From: Dromiciops gliroides
Lineage: Eukaryota > Chordata > Mammalia > Microbiotheria > Microbiotheriidae
Assembly (NCBI RefSeq): GCF_019393635.1
Contig: NC_057866.1
Location: forward strand, 3,312,223 to 3,376,222
Reading direction: 5' to 3'
Length of the DNA stretch: 64,000 nucleotides
Numbering within the stretch: the first letter of the stretch is position 1; every line of letters starts with the position of its first letter. Positions 1 to 10,944 of this stretch are shown piece after piece. A program made the translations under genes and the position numbers. The notes below the pieces were generated by a model. The model was not told the origin of the DNA. It worked only from the letters and a program-made list of their open reading frames with translations, and made no database searches.

Positions 1-828
1 CTGCTGTTTCCTCATCTAAGAATGGAGACAGAAACGTCTATTAACACCTGGCAGGGTCTGGGATTTGTCTGGGCTCCGATGGCAGAAGCCAGGCCCCTCC
101 TACCTGGGCTGTAATACGGAGGTGGAAAGAGCCCCCTCGGCCCGGGCGCCCTGGCCTGTGCACCCAAGGGCAAACCTCTTCCCCTCTCTGGCCTCAGATT
201 CTTCCTCAAGGATCTGGGTCCTCAGGTCCTTCCCTTCCTTCACCAAGGGATCTCCGAGGTGTGTGCTTAGAAATCACAGAGGTTCCAGCCCCCTGGTTTT
301 ACATTTGGGGAAACTGAGGCCCAAAAAAGTGTCTAGGTCAAGGAGTGGGTTAGTGGGAGATCTTGGGCTCCCTGATCTTCAGGCTCTCTCCCCTACAGGA
401 CATGGGTGAATGTGGGTGTGAGTTGTGTCTGTGCGTGTTCCATGGGGAGAGTGGCTTTTAGAAGCCCAAGGCCTTCTGAGGCACCAGGCCAGGAAAGCTC
501 TGGGGAATCCCCAAACCTCTTCTGGGATGCATGGTTTCTTGGGGCATCCCTCCTCTCTAAAAGAGGCCAGGGAGTGCTGTCTAGGTTGACTATGACCCTG
601 CAATTCCTCAATACAAGGAAGTGCTGGCAAATATTTAACCACCAGCTCTTTGTGTGGGGACCATGTCAGCATGCCCAGCTGTTAAATTTATCACATCATG
701 ACTATTTTCTCCATCACTTTAAGTTTGGACAAGCAACAAAACATTGAGCCACGGCCAGATCTGTAGCATTGATTTGCAAGGTATAAATGTTGGCACCAAA
801 CATTTAACAACCGGCTCTCCAAAGTCAG

Positions 829-834
829 CTCTCT

Positions 835-872
<38 letters not shown>
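829..872. repeat. (CT)n(CA)n microsatellite
   Basis: About 10 CT units followed by about 11 CA units. Confidence 0.95.
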
Positions 873-873
<1 letters not shown>

Positions 874-925
874 CGCCCCTGGCAGGCTTGATCCCATGAC
901 CCTAAGATCCTCTCCATTTGCTCTT

Positions 926-1071
926 TTTGGTTTTTTGGTGGGGCCATGAGGGTTAAGTGACTTGCTCAGGGTCACACAGCTAGTAAGTGTCAAGTATCTG
1001 AGGCCGGATTTGAACTCAGGTCCTCCTGAATCCAGGGCCAGTGCTCTATCTACTGTGCCACCTAGCTGCCC
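926..1071 (-). mobile_element. WSINE1-type SINE
   Basis: A minus-strand tRNA-derived SINE (GGGGCAGCTAGGTGGCACAG... head, AGCTGTGTGACC core). The flanking 17-bp repeat CCTCTCCATTTGCTCTT is at 909-925 and 1072-1088. Confidence 0.92.
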
Positions 1072-1660
1072 CCTCTCCATTTGCTCTTGCTGCCTCTGCT
1101 TCCTCTCTTCTCCCTCACACCTCAATCTTCTGCAGTCTGGGTCCTGCCCTCTCCAGTCCACAGGCACTGCCCGCTGCAGTTCCTCAGGTCACACGCTCCC
1201 CGCCCCGCAGCGGCTGCATTTGGTGCTGCCGCCCCCTCCCCCCCCCTTCCATCTGAGTCCCTTCCGCTGGCTTGTGCACAGCCCAACGGTACCAACTGTC
1301 AGTGCTCGCCAAGGTTCTGTCCTCTCACCGGCTCCCACAAGGGCTTGAGCCGTCTCTGAGGACGCAGCTCTGATGGGGGTCTGCTTCCCAGACACCCGCC
1401 CACCTGCGCGCCCAGACAAATCCCAGACCCTGCCGACTTCGGCCGTCTTGGCCGAGGCCCGGCTAACCCAGGCCTCCACGAGCCCGGGCTGTCCCGGCCC
1501 GTTGAGTCCCCTCCCTCTCCGTCCCCACGGAGGGCAGCCTGTGCATCCATCGCCCTGCAGGTGTGCTGGTTTAGACATGGCCGGTTGGGCACTGCCCATA
1601 GCCTCGGGCCGGTGAGTCCTTGGGAACCCAGGGCCCTGCTGCACCTGAGATGGGCCCTGA

Positions 1661-1680
1661 CGGGGGGGGGGGGGGGGGGC
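1661..1680. repeat. Poly-G run
   Basis: About 19 G in a row. Similar runs: 9643-9661 (C), 13005-13021 (G), 17225-17239 (C), 37255-37270 (G). These are prone to sequencing length error. Confidence 0.9.
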
Positions 1681-2024
1681 AGCACAGGAGGGGAAGTTTC
1701 CACCTGAGTCAGAGGCTTTTCCAACCCCTGGCCCATTAACCTGGAAGGGACCAGCATGCCTTGCTCTGACCGATGGATGCCTGGGGGGGGGGAGTGATTG
1801 GGGTCCATTTCCCACCCTCTCTGGGCCCTGTTATCTGGACCGGGAACCCAACGGTGGGGTCCCCTGTACCCGGGTGTCCTCCAGGGAGGGTCGGCCTCCC
1901 TCTCCATCTGCCTCCTCTCTGCCCCCAGAGACACCAAGAGCAGTTTCTCTCCCTGCCCTCCATGCTGAGGAATGAGGGAGGGGCTCCCGTTTGGAGGTAG
2001 ACTCAATCAAGGTCTGCCCCAGCC

Positions 2025-2110
2025 CGCTTTTACAGATGAGGAAACTGAGGCTCCACAAGAAGCAATTTGCTCACAGTCACACAGCCACAAAGTTTTTGGG
2101 AGATGGCCGA
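2025..2110 (-). mobile_element. MIR fragment
   Basis: CAGATGAGGAAACTGAGGCT followed by GCTCACAGTCACACAGCCAC, the MIR CORE in reverse. A similar piece (GGGGAAACTGAGGCCC) is at about 305-345. Confidence 0.6.
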
Positions 2111-4339
2111 ACCCACGTCTCTCCTCTTTCACGCCCACTCCTCTTCCTCAGCGCCTCTCAGGGGGCCAGGTAAAGGGACATGCACTGGTAAGTGTGACCG
2201 CTGCGGGTGGTCAAGGAGGGTTTCCTGTAGACAGAGGCCCAGAGCCCACCGGGCATGAGAAGCAAAGGGGCAGTTTGGGGAGCAGCAGGGAAGCCTGGCA
2301 AGGGGGCTGGGAGGCCTTTAGTCTCCACCCCTGGGAGAGCGGCAGGGTCAGAGCCGACGGCAGCTGAGTGGAGGCCGACTGTAGAGGGGAGAGACTTGAG
2401 GCAAGGGAGTAGATTGAAGAGATGCAGGTGCAATCAGCAGCCCTGAGAACTGTTTGGGGAGGGGGGAGAAGCCTGGCCCCCTCACTTCTGCTTTGTCCTG
2501 TCCCCCACACAGGCCCGAAAGCTTCCCAGACCTGCCTGGCCCAGTCAGAGCCTGGGTCCTCTGGAGGGATGAGAAAATGTCAGTCTCGGAATCCCGTGCG
2601 AAGCCTCCAGAGGAGCAGTCGGCAAAGGGCTGCTAGTTGCCAGTCAACAGTCCTGGCCGGTCTGTGCCGCCGGCCAGGCCCGGAGAGGAAGGAGGCATCG
2701 GAAAAGGGGAGTGGGCAGAGGCAGCGGCCAGCCCGGCAGCCCAGAACAGGGAACAGTCAGGCAAAGGCCCGGTGCCAGAAATCTGGTGGGGCTCGGCCTG
2801 GAGCACGGGTTCCAGTCTCAGAACCTCATCTCCTCACTCCCTGGGGAACCTCTTCACCCCAGCTTACCTCCTTATAAAAGGGAGAGGGGAGACTCGACCT
2901 TCAAGGTTGCTTTGTATCTTTGAACGCCTCTCACAGAGCCTTGACCCCTGAGGAGGCCCCGATGCTCCCCATCACCCATGGCTCTGGCTGGGAGAAGTCC
3001 AGCTGCTCCCCAGCTGACTTGGGTCTGAGTGGGTGGGGGGTGCAGGGCCCTCAACTCCACTCACCACACAAATGTAAGGCCCTGCAGGTCCTACCAAAGA
3101 AGGGCCGATCCTGCCATTCGGAGCCAAATCTAGCCCTCACGGCTACAGAGAAGGCCCTGCAATGGGGCAGAAAGGGCTCGGAGCTGGTGCGAGCTGGACC
3201 CCATGCCACCTCCCGGCTGGGTGGGGTGGCTGACCCCGGCCCTCGGTGTTCTCCTCCTCCTCCTGGGAGGATGGGGAAGATGCCGAGGGGCCACAGACCA
3301 GGCTCACCAGTGGTCTCCGCCCCTACCCCGGCCTCTGTTTCCCCACGTATAAAAAGTGGGCTTTGGCTTCTGCCGGTTCCCCCATATAAGCCTGCCGGGT
3401 GCTCAGCAAAGTCTCAGATGCCATGAGATGCCCGCATGAAGCTGGGGGCGTGCCTGCCAGGGAGGACCAGCCCACACAGCCTGGGGAAAGGCCTCAATCT
3501 TTCTCCTCTACAAAATGAGGACACGAGTCTGTCTTGGTGGGTTTCTTCCCATTCTGACATTCTGCATTCCTGCCTCTGTGGTTTCCTGGTCAGTGAAAAG
3601 GACTCTGCCTGAGGTTGGCGTGGCACTCGATGCCTCCCCAAGGGTAATTAGAGAATCCAAAGCATCTCCTGTGCTCTCCAGCCATCCCAGCTCCAGACGC
3701 CCAGGAGCATGTAGGGGGCAGGGTTTTCAGATTTTCCTTGGAGGAAGGCATAAGGAGCCAGGCTCACTCATTCACTCACTCACTCATTCAACAAACATTG
3801 TCTACAACGATGCAGAATGTGAATAAACGGGCTGATCTTGGAGGCAGTGGTGAGCGCCAATGATCTCCCAACATCATACAACAAAGCTAGCTCCCCTGCC
3901 CCCACATTCCCATCTCTGCACCCTCTGCAGGTGCCCAGCCCTCCTCACTTCCCTGGCTGCCTCAGGATCTTGGGTCTTACAGAACACACAGATGCAAATG
4001 CTGGCTTCCACGTGTCAGTGCTTCCGGCACACAGCAGGGTATGATGTCTGTTGCTATAGCCCAATGTCTGATAAAGTGGAAAACCCAATTACTGAGACAA
4101 AGTCTATTGGGTAAAAAGTTCTGGGAAAAGGGCAAGAACTTGGTCGTGGCCCAGTCTGTGTCATCCACTGTGACTGGGTCGGAGCTTTTCATACGGAAGC
4201 TTAGACTATAAAGAAGTGAGAAGGGAATCCCCGTCAGCTATGGGGCAGAGTGCATGAGACAGGGGCCCCGCCCGATGACCCCAGGGGCTGAAGGCTAGGA
4301 ACACTTTCCCAAGCATCAACAACCACAGGGACCCATGCC

Positions 4340-4640
4340 CCAAATCACTGATAAGAAATGCAAATCGACACAACCCTGAGGTTATGGCAAAAATGCCAAC
4401 AGCCAGTGTTGGTGGGGTTGTGGGAAGACGAACACACCAACACATTGCTTCCTGTGTGGCTGGCCATTCCCCAGCTCCCCCAACAATGAGAAATAGGGCA
4501 CCGAATCAGACTCCATCCTGGGCATCCCCAGGCCCCAAAAGGGTGACAACAGCATTTTTTGGTGATAGTGAAGGACTCGATGCCCATCGAGTGGGGGACA
4601 GTGGTCCACGAATGGGATTGGGGCATGACTGTGCTGTAAG
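4340..4640 (+). mobile_element. Old LINE-1 ORF2-end remnant
   Basis: ATAAGAAATGCAAATCGACA, then CCCTGAGGTTATGGCAAAAA and GTTGGTGGGGTTGTGGGAAG parallel the L1 at about 31025-31165, with much decay. Confidence 0.55.
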
Positions 4641-5254
4641 ACACGTGAGAACAGACTGGTGCAGGGCCAAGAGAGGCGAGGCTCCTGAGCCAAGTGAATG
4701 CAGAGGAGCCCCAGCCCGGCCCTCGCCGGAGGGGAGGCCACAGGGGTCATCCCTGGCCCAGGTCGGGCCTCTTTCCTTTCTGAAAAATCAGATTTGTCCC
4801 TGGGATGGCTCTCTGGGAGGGAGGGAGAGGGGTCCCTGGGATACCGTGGTGATGTAAGAAACAGAAAATATCAAGAACTTATTAAAAAAAATAAACATCT
4901 GCCCATTGGGTTCACGCGTCTCTGTGTTCAAGTGTACAGGGGGTTCCCGGCTCTGATTCTGGCCAAGTTCTCCCAGGACAGCCAGGACCACCACCGTCAC
5001 CCCACATTTAGACCGCTAAACCTCGGGGTAGGGCCAGACTAAGGAGAAAGGTCTAAGAAGGTAAAGGCTGGGGGTGGGGGTGATGGAGAACAGAGGCAGG
5101 ACAGCCTCAGGCCCTCTGACAACACTGGGGCTGCTCCCACTACGTCACCCCTTTCTCGGGGACGAGGACGCCCTGTCTTTGCCATCAGCCCAGAGAAGGC
5201 CCCTCTGTCTCCTGCTCCAGAAGCCTGTCCCAGGAGACAAGAATCTTGAAGCCC

Positions 5255-5421
5255 GGGCAGCTACATGGCGCAGTGGATAGAGCACCAGCCCTGGAGTCAG
5301 GAGGACCTGAGTTCAAATCCGACCTCAGACACTTAACACTCACTAGCTGTGTGACCCTAGGCAAGTCACTTAACCCCAACTGCCTCACTAAAAAAAAAAA
5401 AGTATATATAGAAAAAAAAAA
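5255..5421 (+). mobile_element. WSINE1-type SINE
   Basis: Full-length plus copy with an A/TA-rich tail. The flanking 16-bp repeat AAGAATCTTGAAGCCC is at 5239-5254 and 5422-5437. Near-consensus, so fairly young. Confidence 0.93.
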
Positions 5422-6048
5422 AAGAATCTTGAAGCCCCCCCGCCCTGATCCTGCAAACTCTGCCAGCAGAGGGGACCCAGAAGCCCAAATGGTGTTAGGA
5501 GGCCCTGCCTCTGGCACACAGGGACTCTGTGACCTTGGACGAGGTATCCAAGCCCTCAGTTTCCTCCTCTGTAAAATGGGGTTAAGACTAGACCACTCCC
5601 TGTCTCACAGGGCAGAGCATGAGGAAAAGGCTTTGTCAACACCAGGCTGCTCGAGGGCTTCTACTAAATGCTCGGCTCTGGGGACACACAAGGGGCACAG
5701 CACCGCCTCCTAGAGACTTCTGTGGATAGAGCACAGGACCTGGAGCCTCACGGGGAGCCCTGGGGCCAACTGCTTGTCTGCTGGCTGCCTCGACTCCATC
5801 ATGGAAACACCAATAGTTCCTGCCTCCCCCGAGTTGTGGTGAGGACTTGAGACCCCGTTTGTCAAGTGGCACATGCTAGTCATTATTATCATGACTAATT
5901 ACAGAGTAAGCAGAGGCAAGCTCACTGGGAAGGGGAGAGAGCAGTGGGCATGCGGGCCAGGCTTCCCAGGGCAGGGGGCCTTGAAGGAGGGAGCTCCCAT
6001 GGCTCCCTATCTACCTCTGTGATGAAGCACAAAGCCCTCTGCTTGCTT

Positions 6049-6207
6049 TTTTGTTTGTTTTTTGGGGTTTTTGCAGGGCAATGAGGGTTATGTGACTTGC
6101 CCAGGGTCACACAGCTAGTAAGTGTCAAGGGTCTGACACCAAATTTGACCTCAGGTCCTCCTGAATCCAGGACCAGTGCTTTATCCACTGAGCCACCTAG
6201 ATGCCCT
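6049..6207 (-). mobile_element. WSINE1-type SINE
   Basis: Minus copy flanked by CCCTCTGCTTGCTT at 6035-6048 and 6208-6221. It lies 136 bp left of the RPL27 copy. Confidence 0.92.
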
Positions 6208-6343
6208 CCCTCTGCTTGCTTCTTGCCGCTCTGGCTCTGGCTGACCTTGACCTTGCTGGGCCTATCGATGGTCTCCCCTCCATGCTCTCCAGCCCAGTCA
6301 AACTGGGGCAGCCTCGTACCTCTGCCCAGACACCTACTCTTAG

Positions 6344-6354
6344 AAGTCCCAGCT
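6344..6354 (+). repeat. Target-site duplication, left of RPL27 copy
   Basis: AAGTCCCAGCT, identical to 7049-7059. The preceding CTTAG and following A-tail fit L1-type insertion at a TT/AGAA-like nick. Confidence 0.75.
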
Positions 6355-7048
<694 letters not shown>

Positions 7049-7050
<2 letters not shown>

Positions 7051-7059
7051 GTCCCAGCT
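7049..7059 (+). repeat. Target-site duplication, right of RPL27 copy
   Basis: AAGTCCCAGCT directly after the A-tail, identical to 6344-6354. Confidence 0.75.
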
Positions 7060-7469
7060 TTCTCTAAAGCGCAGCTCATGCCACCTCCTCCAGCAAGCCC
7101 ACCTTGACTTCTCTACTTCCCAGAACCCTTTCCTGAGATGCCTTTGTCCCTACTTTCAATTTCTTTGCTCTCTCATTTTTGCGGGTCTTGTCATTTCGGC
7201 CAAAGTCCATTTTTCCTCTGTATTCCCAGCAGTGAGCACGGTACGAGGCACTCAGCAGCCCCCCACCCCCTCAGTGGGTGTCACCCAAGGCCCTGGGCCT
7301 CCACTTCAGGCTCTTTTCCTGCACGTTTCTGTCCAGTCCCCTCCTCCGTGAGGCCCCCCTCGCTGAATCTCCCTATGCCTCTGGGGCTCTGTCCCTACCA
7401 GGATCAGGGCTGGGCTGCTTAGACTGGTTGAGGGCACTGGGCTGCCAAGCAGCACGGAGTGAAAACAAA

Positions 7470-7475
7470 CACACA

Positions 7476-7512
<37 letters not shown>
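7470..7512. repeat. (CA)n microsatellite
   Basis: About 20 CA units with one interruption. Confidence 0.95.
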
Positions 7513-7514
<2 letters not shown>

Positions 7515-8254
7515 ACCCAGCACATGAAGGGAAAGGCGCATGTCTGGGCATCTTGCCTCGGAAATGCTCCTGGATGCATAGTGGAGGCAGCTGGACTAGA
7601 GATCTGGGGAGATGGGGCATACCTAGGGCAGGAGCACTGGTGCTTTGACCCAAGGTACCATTTTTGGAGGATGCCAGTACATTTGCAAGGCAAGAATCAC
7701 TGGGTAGGATGGGAAAGCATCTGGGATTGGGCTGGGATGAGGCCCTTTCCCTGCCTGGTCTGCTCTTCCCTCCCCTGTAGGGCAACCAGTACAGCCCATG
7801 AGGCCAGTGTGCCCCTCGCCCTGGATGTAGAATAATTCCTAGTTATTGTTTAGTGGTCCAGTCTCCCCCCACCCCCTAAATCCTCCGAAGACTCCCTCTC
7901 CCTACCAAGAGCCTGTCACCCTTGTGGGAGGATACCCCATCCCACTGCTGGACTGCCCACAATGATGCTAATGCCCATCCCACACTGGAATCCCACAACC
8001 TTCTCAATGGGCTCAGATATCTTCACAAACTAGCACACCCTCCCCACTCAGGGCTCTCCGCTTATCACCATCCCATTCAACATGTCCTTATTAAAGCAAT
8101 GGCAAGAGGCACTGAAACAGGAAGCTAGTCAGACCCAAGCCCTGCCCTCCAAATTAACTTCTACTAGGAAGAGTAACTGGTTGCCATCCTTGTGAGCTAG
8201 GGAGGCAGAGAGGAGACTTAGGCCCTTAATAAGCATCTAAGTCAGGATTTCAAC

Positions 8255-8858
8255 ATTTATTTAATTTAATAAACATTTTTATTTATAGTTTGGGGTTCCA
8301 ATTGTTATCCCTCCTTCCCTCCCTCCCTCCCTGAGGCAGTAAACAATCAGATATGGGTTATACACGTATGATTATGTAAAACATTATGATATCAGTCATT
8401 TTGTACAAGAAAACTTGAATAAAAGGGAAGAAAAGGAAGTGAAAAATCGCCTGCTTCAGTCTGTGTCATCCAGAGTCCTTTGGGATTGTCTCGGATCGTT
8501 GTATTGTTGAGAATAGTTGTCATTCCCAGCTCTTCATCCAACACTATGGGGGTCACCGTGCACAATGTTCTGGTTCTGCTCACTTCACTACACGTCAGTC
8601 CATACAAGTCTTCCCGGGCCTTTCTGAAATCATCCAGCCTGTCATTTCTCAGAGCCCAACAATATTCCATCACCACCATCGACCAGTTTGTTTAGCCATT
8701 GCCCAATGGATGGGCATCCCTTGATTTCCAATTCTTAGCCACCACAAAAAGAGCCGCTATCAATATTTTTGCACAAATAGGTCTTTTTCTCTTTTGGGGA
8801 TGTCTGGGATATAAACCTAGCAGTGGCGTTGCTGGATCAAAGGGTATGCAGTTCTAGA
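8255..8858 (-). mobile_element. LINE-1 3' end (minus)
   Basis: In reverse it carries GTTTAGCCATTGCCCAATGG, TCCAATTCTTAGCCACCACA and GGATATAAACCTAGCAGTGG, the antisense of the L1 ORF2 end. The 3' UTR before it has a CCCT-repeat and ends at an AT-rich tail near 8260. Confidence 0.8.
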
Positions 8859-9916
8859 GCTAAGAAGATATCTATAAAAAAGCAAATGGCAGAATACCTG
8901 GGTACACTGTAGGTGCCACATAATGGGAGAGTAGAGGGTGCAGAACCAGCTAAGAAGACAGCAGAGCAAACACAAGAGGCTTCATTTGGACCTTGTAACT
9001 GGACTTGAGGCACATGGCAGACCCAACATGATAAACACCGTGGAAGAGCAAGGGGATGCCGCCACACGCCAGGAGTCAGGGGGAGGTGCAGGGTTGGGGA
9101 GAAAGGCATCAGGGGCGGAAGGGCCCTCAACAGCATGGCTTCCCCCCTCAACTCACAGAAGTGGGCGTCCTTGCCTGAGGGTGCTGGGGCTAGGATTCAC
9201 ACTTAGGACCGCTGGCTCTCTTGAGGTGCTCTCCAGCTTGGGTCTGACATGCAGACAGGCATTTTCATGAGAATGCGGAGGCATTCTGGGGTGGAAAAAG
9301 GGAGGCCTGGCCAAGCGGCGGGCCACCCCCAGATCTAGAGGAGAGCCCATTCCAAACCGAACTGAGTCTCCTGCACCCTCTCTCATCTCCCTCCTGGGCC
9401 TGGTATTCTTCCACTTGGGGTTGATCTCGAAAACAAGTCAATGGGCAGACTGCTGCAGCAGTGGTGCCAGAGCACAAGAATGGGCCCAGGCAAACTGGGA
9501 CACCGACCCATTCCAGCCCTCTGAATTAAGTGCCAATGACATCACCAGGCTCCCACTTGAAGTTTTCTTAATCTGGGCTGGGCAGATTCCCAGCAGGAGC
9601 AGGGAGCGGTTCTGAGTGGGGCATTGGAATGAGAAGCAGATCTCCCCCCCCCCCCCCCCCGGGCCCTGGGTCCAGGGTCTCCAAGGCACAAGCCCACACA
9701 GAACACCACTGGTCAGGGAGGGAGAAGGCCTCCCACCCCAAGCCTCCAGGGGTCTCCCTCCTGAGGCCTTCCCAGTGCTGCCTACCCCATGGGGAGGAGG
9801 ATGGGGATGGGCGCCCAGTCGTGGTGAGAGGTGGGATGGTAGCTCTCTCCATCCCCCAAAATGCAGACCCAGACCTCAAGAACCAGTGCGGAGACTGTCA
9901 TGTTCATGGTTCACAA

Positions 9917-9922
9917 CTTTAA
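9917..9922 (-). terminator. NAP1L4: Distal poly(A) signal ATTAAA of NAP1L4
   Basis: ATTAAA on minus at the end of an AT-rich tail. Beyond it composition changes to GC-rich flank. I take it as the main end of the transcript. Confidence 0.55.
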
Positions 9923-10405
9923 TAGAATATTCTAACTAGTCTGTACAAATTGAAAACACGGTCTAGTATTAAGTTACAAATGTGTACTGTTTAAGGTAAG
10001 GCCGGGGCACTCTCGACACGCCTGGTCACAGTGTTGATAAAGCTGCTAGTCAATGGTGTCTGGAGATTGGCATCGGGCACTGAGTAACTAGAAAGGTGCC
10101 AACAGAAAGACAGAATGAACCCATCCATCCCAGAGCATCGGGGAGAAAAGCAGGAGCCAAGAACCAGGAGGAGGCCCCCGGGGCCGGCGTGCACACCCAA
10201 ACTCCAGCCAGCTCACCCCCCTCTCTTCTGCAGCATAGCAGCCTCAGTCTCCACTCCAGGAAGGATACACAAGCCCCTCCCTGGCACCAAGTGGCCAGAT
10301 CTTGCGTCACAAAACATGGTTTCAGAAATGAGCGCGATCCCAAGTAGGTACAAATGTGAGGAAATAAATAGGAAGATGACCTGCCCAAGCCCCAACAAAC
10401 ACGAC

Positions 10406-10411
10406 TTTATT
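10406..10411 (-). terminator. NAP1L4: Proximal poly(A) signal AATAAA of NAP1L4
   Basis: A canonical AATAAA on minus, about 0.5 kb after the stop, followed by GT-rich sequence. It would give a shorter 3' UTR. Confidence 0.5.
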
Positions 10412-10464
10412 CTACTTGGCAGCTCTGAGATGATAGGAAGCAGGCGAGGGCAGGGCGGCGGGGT

Positions 10465-10555
10465 GTGGAGTGTGTGTGGAGTGTGTGTGGAGTGTGTGTG
10501 TGTGTGTATAAGCGTGAGTGTGCACGTGCGTATGTGTGCATGTGCATGTGTGTCC
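10465..10555. repeat. GT-rich microsatellite in NAP1L4 3' UTR
   Basis: GTGTGGA triplicated, then (GT)n with interruptions. In the mRNA it is AC-rich. Confidence 0.9.
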
Positions 10556-10905
10556 TACATCCTCTTTGTCTTAACCAAGTTACAATTGAGCTCTGGCACC
10601 TGTGTGTGTACGCCTGCCTGGCTCACAAGCGGGCAATAGTGGGCAGAGAGGGCACTTTACTGAAACCTCCTATTTGCGAAATGCATCAAAGTTACCACTG
10701 TACAAATTAGGCAAAAAGAAAAAAAGTGTAAGTGAAAACCACGCACTTGAAAACAAGTTAACCGTAAGCGTTGTTAGCAAGACTGCGCTGCAGCAAGTGA
10801 ACACCCTGAGCCACAGGCCAGGGATCCCAAGGCGTTCCTTCATCCGAGGTGGCCCAGCCTCTCCCAAGGGGGGGGGTGGGGGTGGGGGGCGTGCATCCGC
10901 ACGTG

Positions 10906-10944
10906 TCACTGCTGCTTGCACTCCGAAGGCTGGCTGCATTCTCT
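10906..10944 (-). CDS. NAP1L4: NAP1L4 exon 15, C-terminus and stop
   Basis: After acceptor TTGGCAG the frame reads RECSQPSECKQQ and ends at TGA (10908-10906). It corresponds to the ...PSQPAECKQQ ending of the longer human isoform and the PAECKQQ end of NAP1L1, including the near-CaaX-like Cys. The phase fits exon 14 exactly. Confidence 0.9.
   Translation of the reverse strand, partial: RECSQPSECKQQ

Larger units (their letters stand above)
1..5238. other. Left flank, no gene seen
   Basis: Apart from the SINE, microsatellite, MIR pieces and an old L1 remnant listed, no exon could be supported on either strand. A CpG-richer patch at about 1190-1620 has no visible gene. No PHLDA2-like (PH-domain) frame was found. 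Confidence 0.6.
7060..9895. other. Gap between RPL27 copy and NAP1L4 3' end
   Basis: Holds a (CA)n repeat and an L1 3' end. The remaining 7060-7270 piece looks like a decayed LINE/L2 flank. No coding exon seen. Confidence 0.55.
9896..10905 (-). other. NAP1L4: NAP1L4 3' UTR
   Basis: About 1 kb between the stop and a distal ATTAAA. It opens with a C-rich run (10868-10890 on plus is G-rich) and contains an AC-rich stretch (GT on plus, about 10465-10555). The last 100 bases are AT-rich, as is common near mRNA ends. The 3' cleavage point is approximate. Confidence 0.7.

Noticed and set aside
5255-5340. tRNA gene
   Set aside because: The tRNA-like A and B boxes belong to the SINE head. No cloverleaf stands alone.
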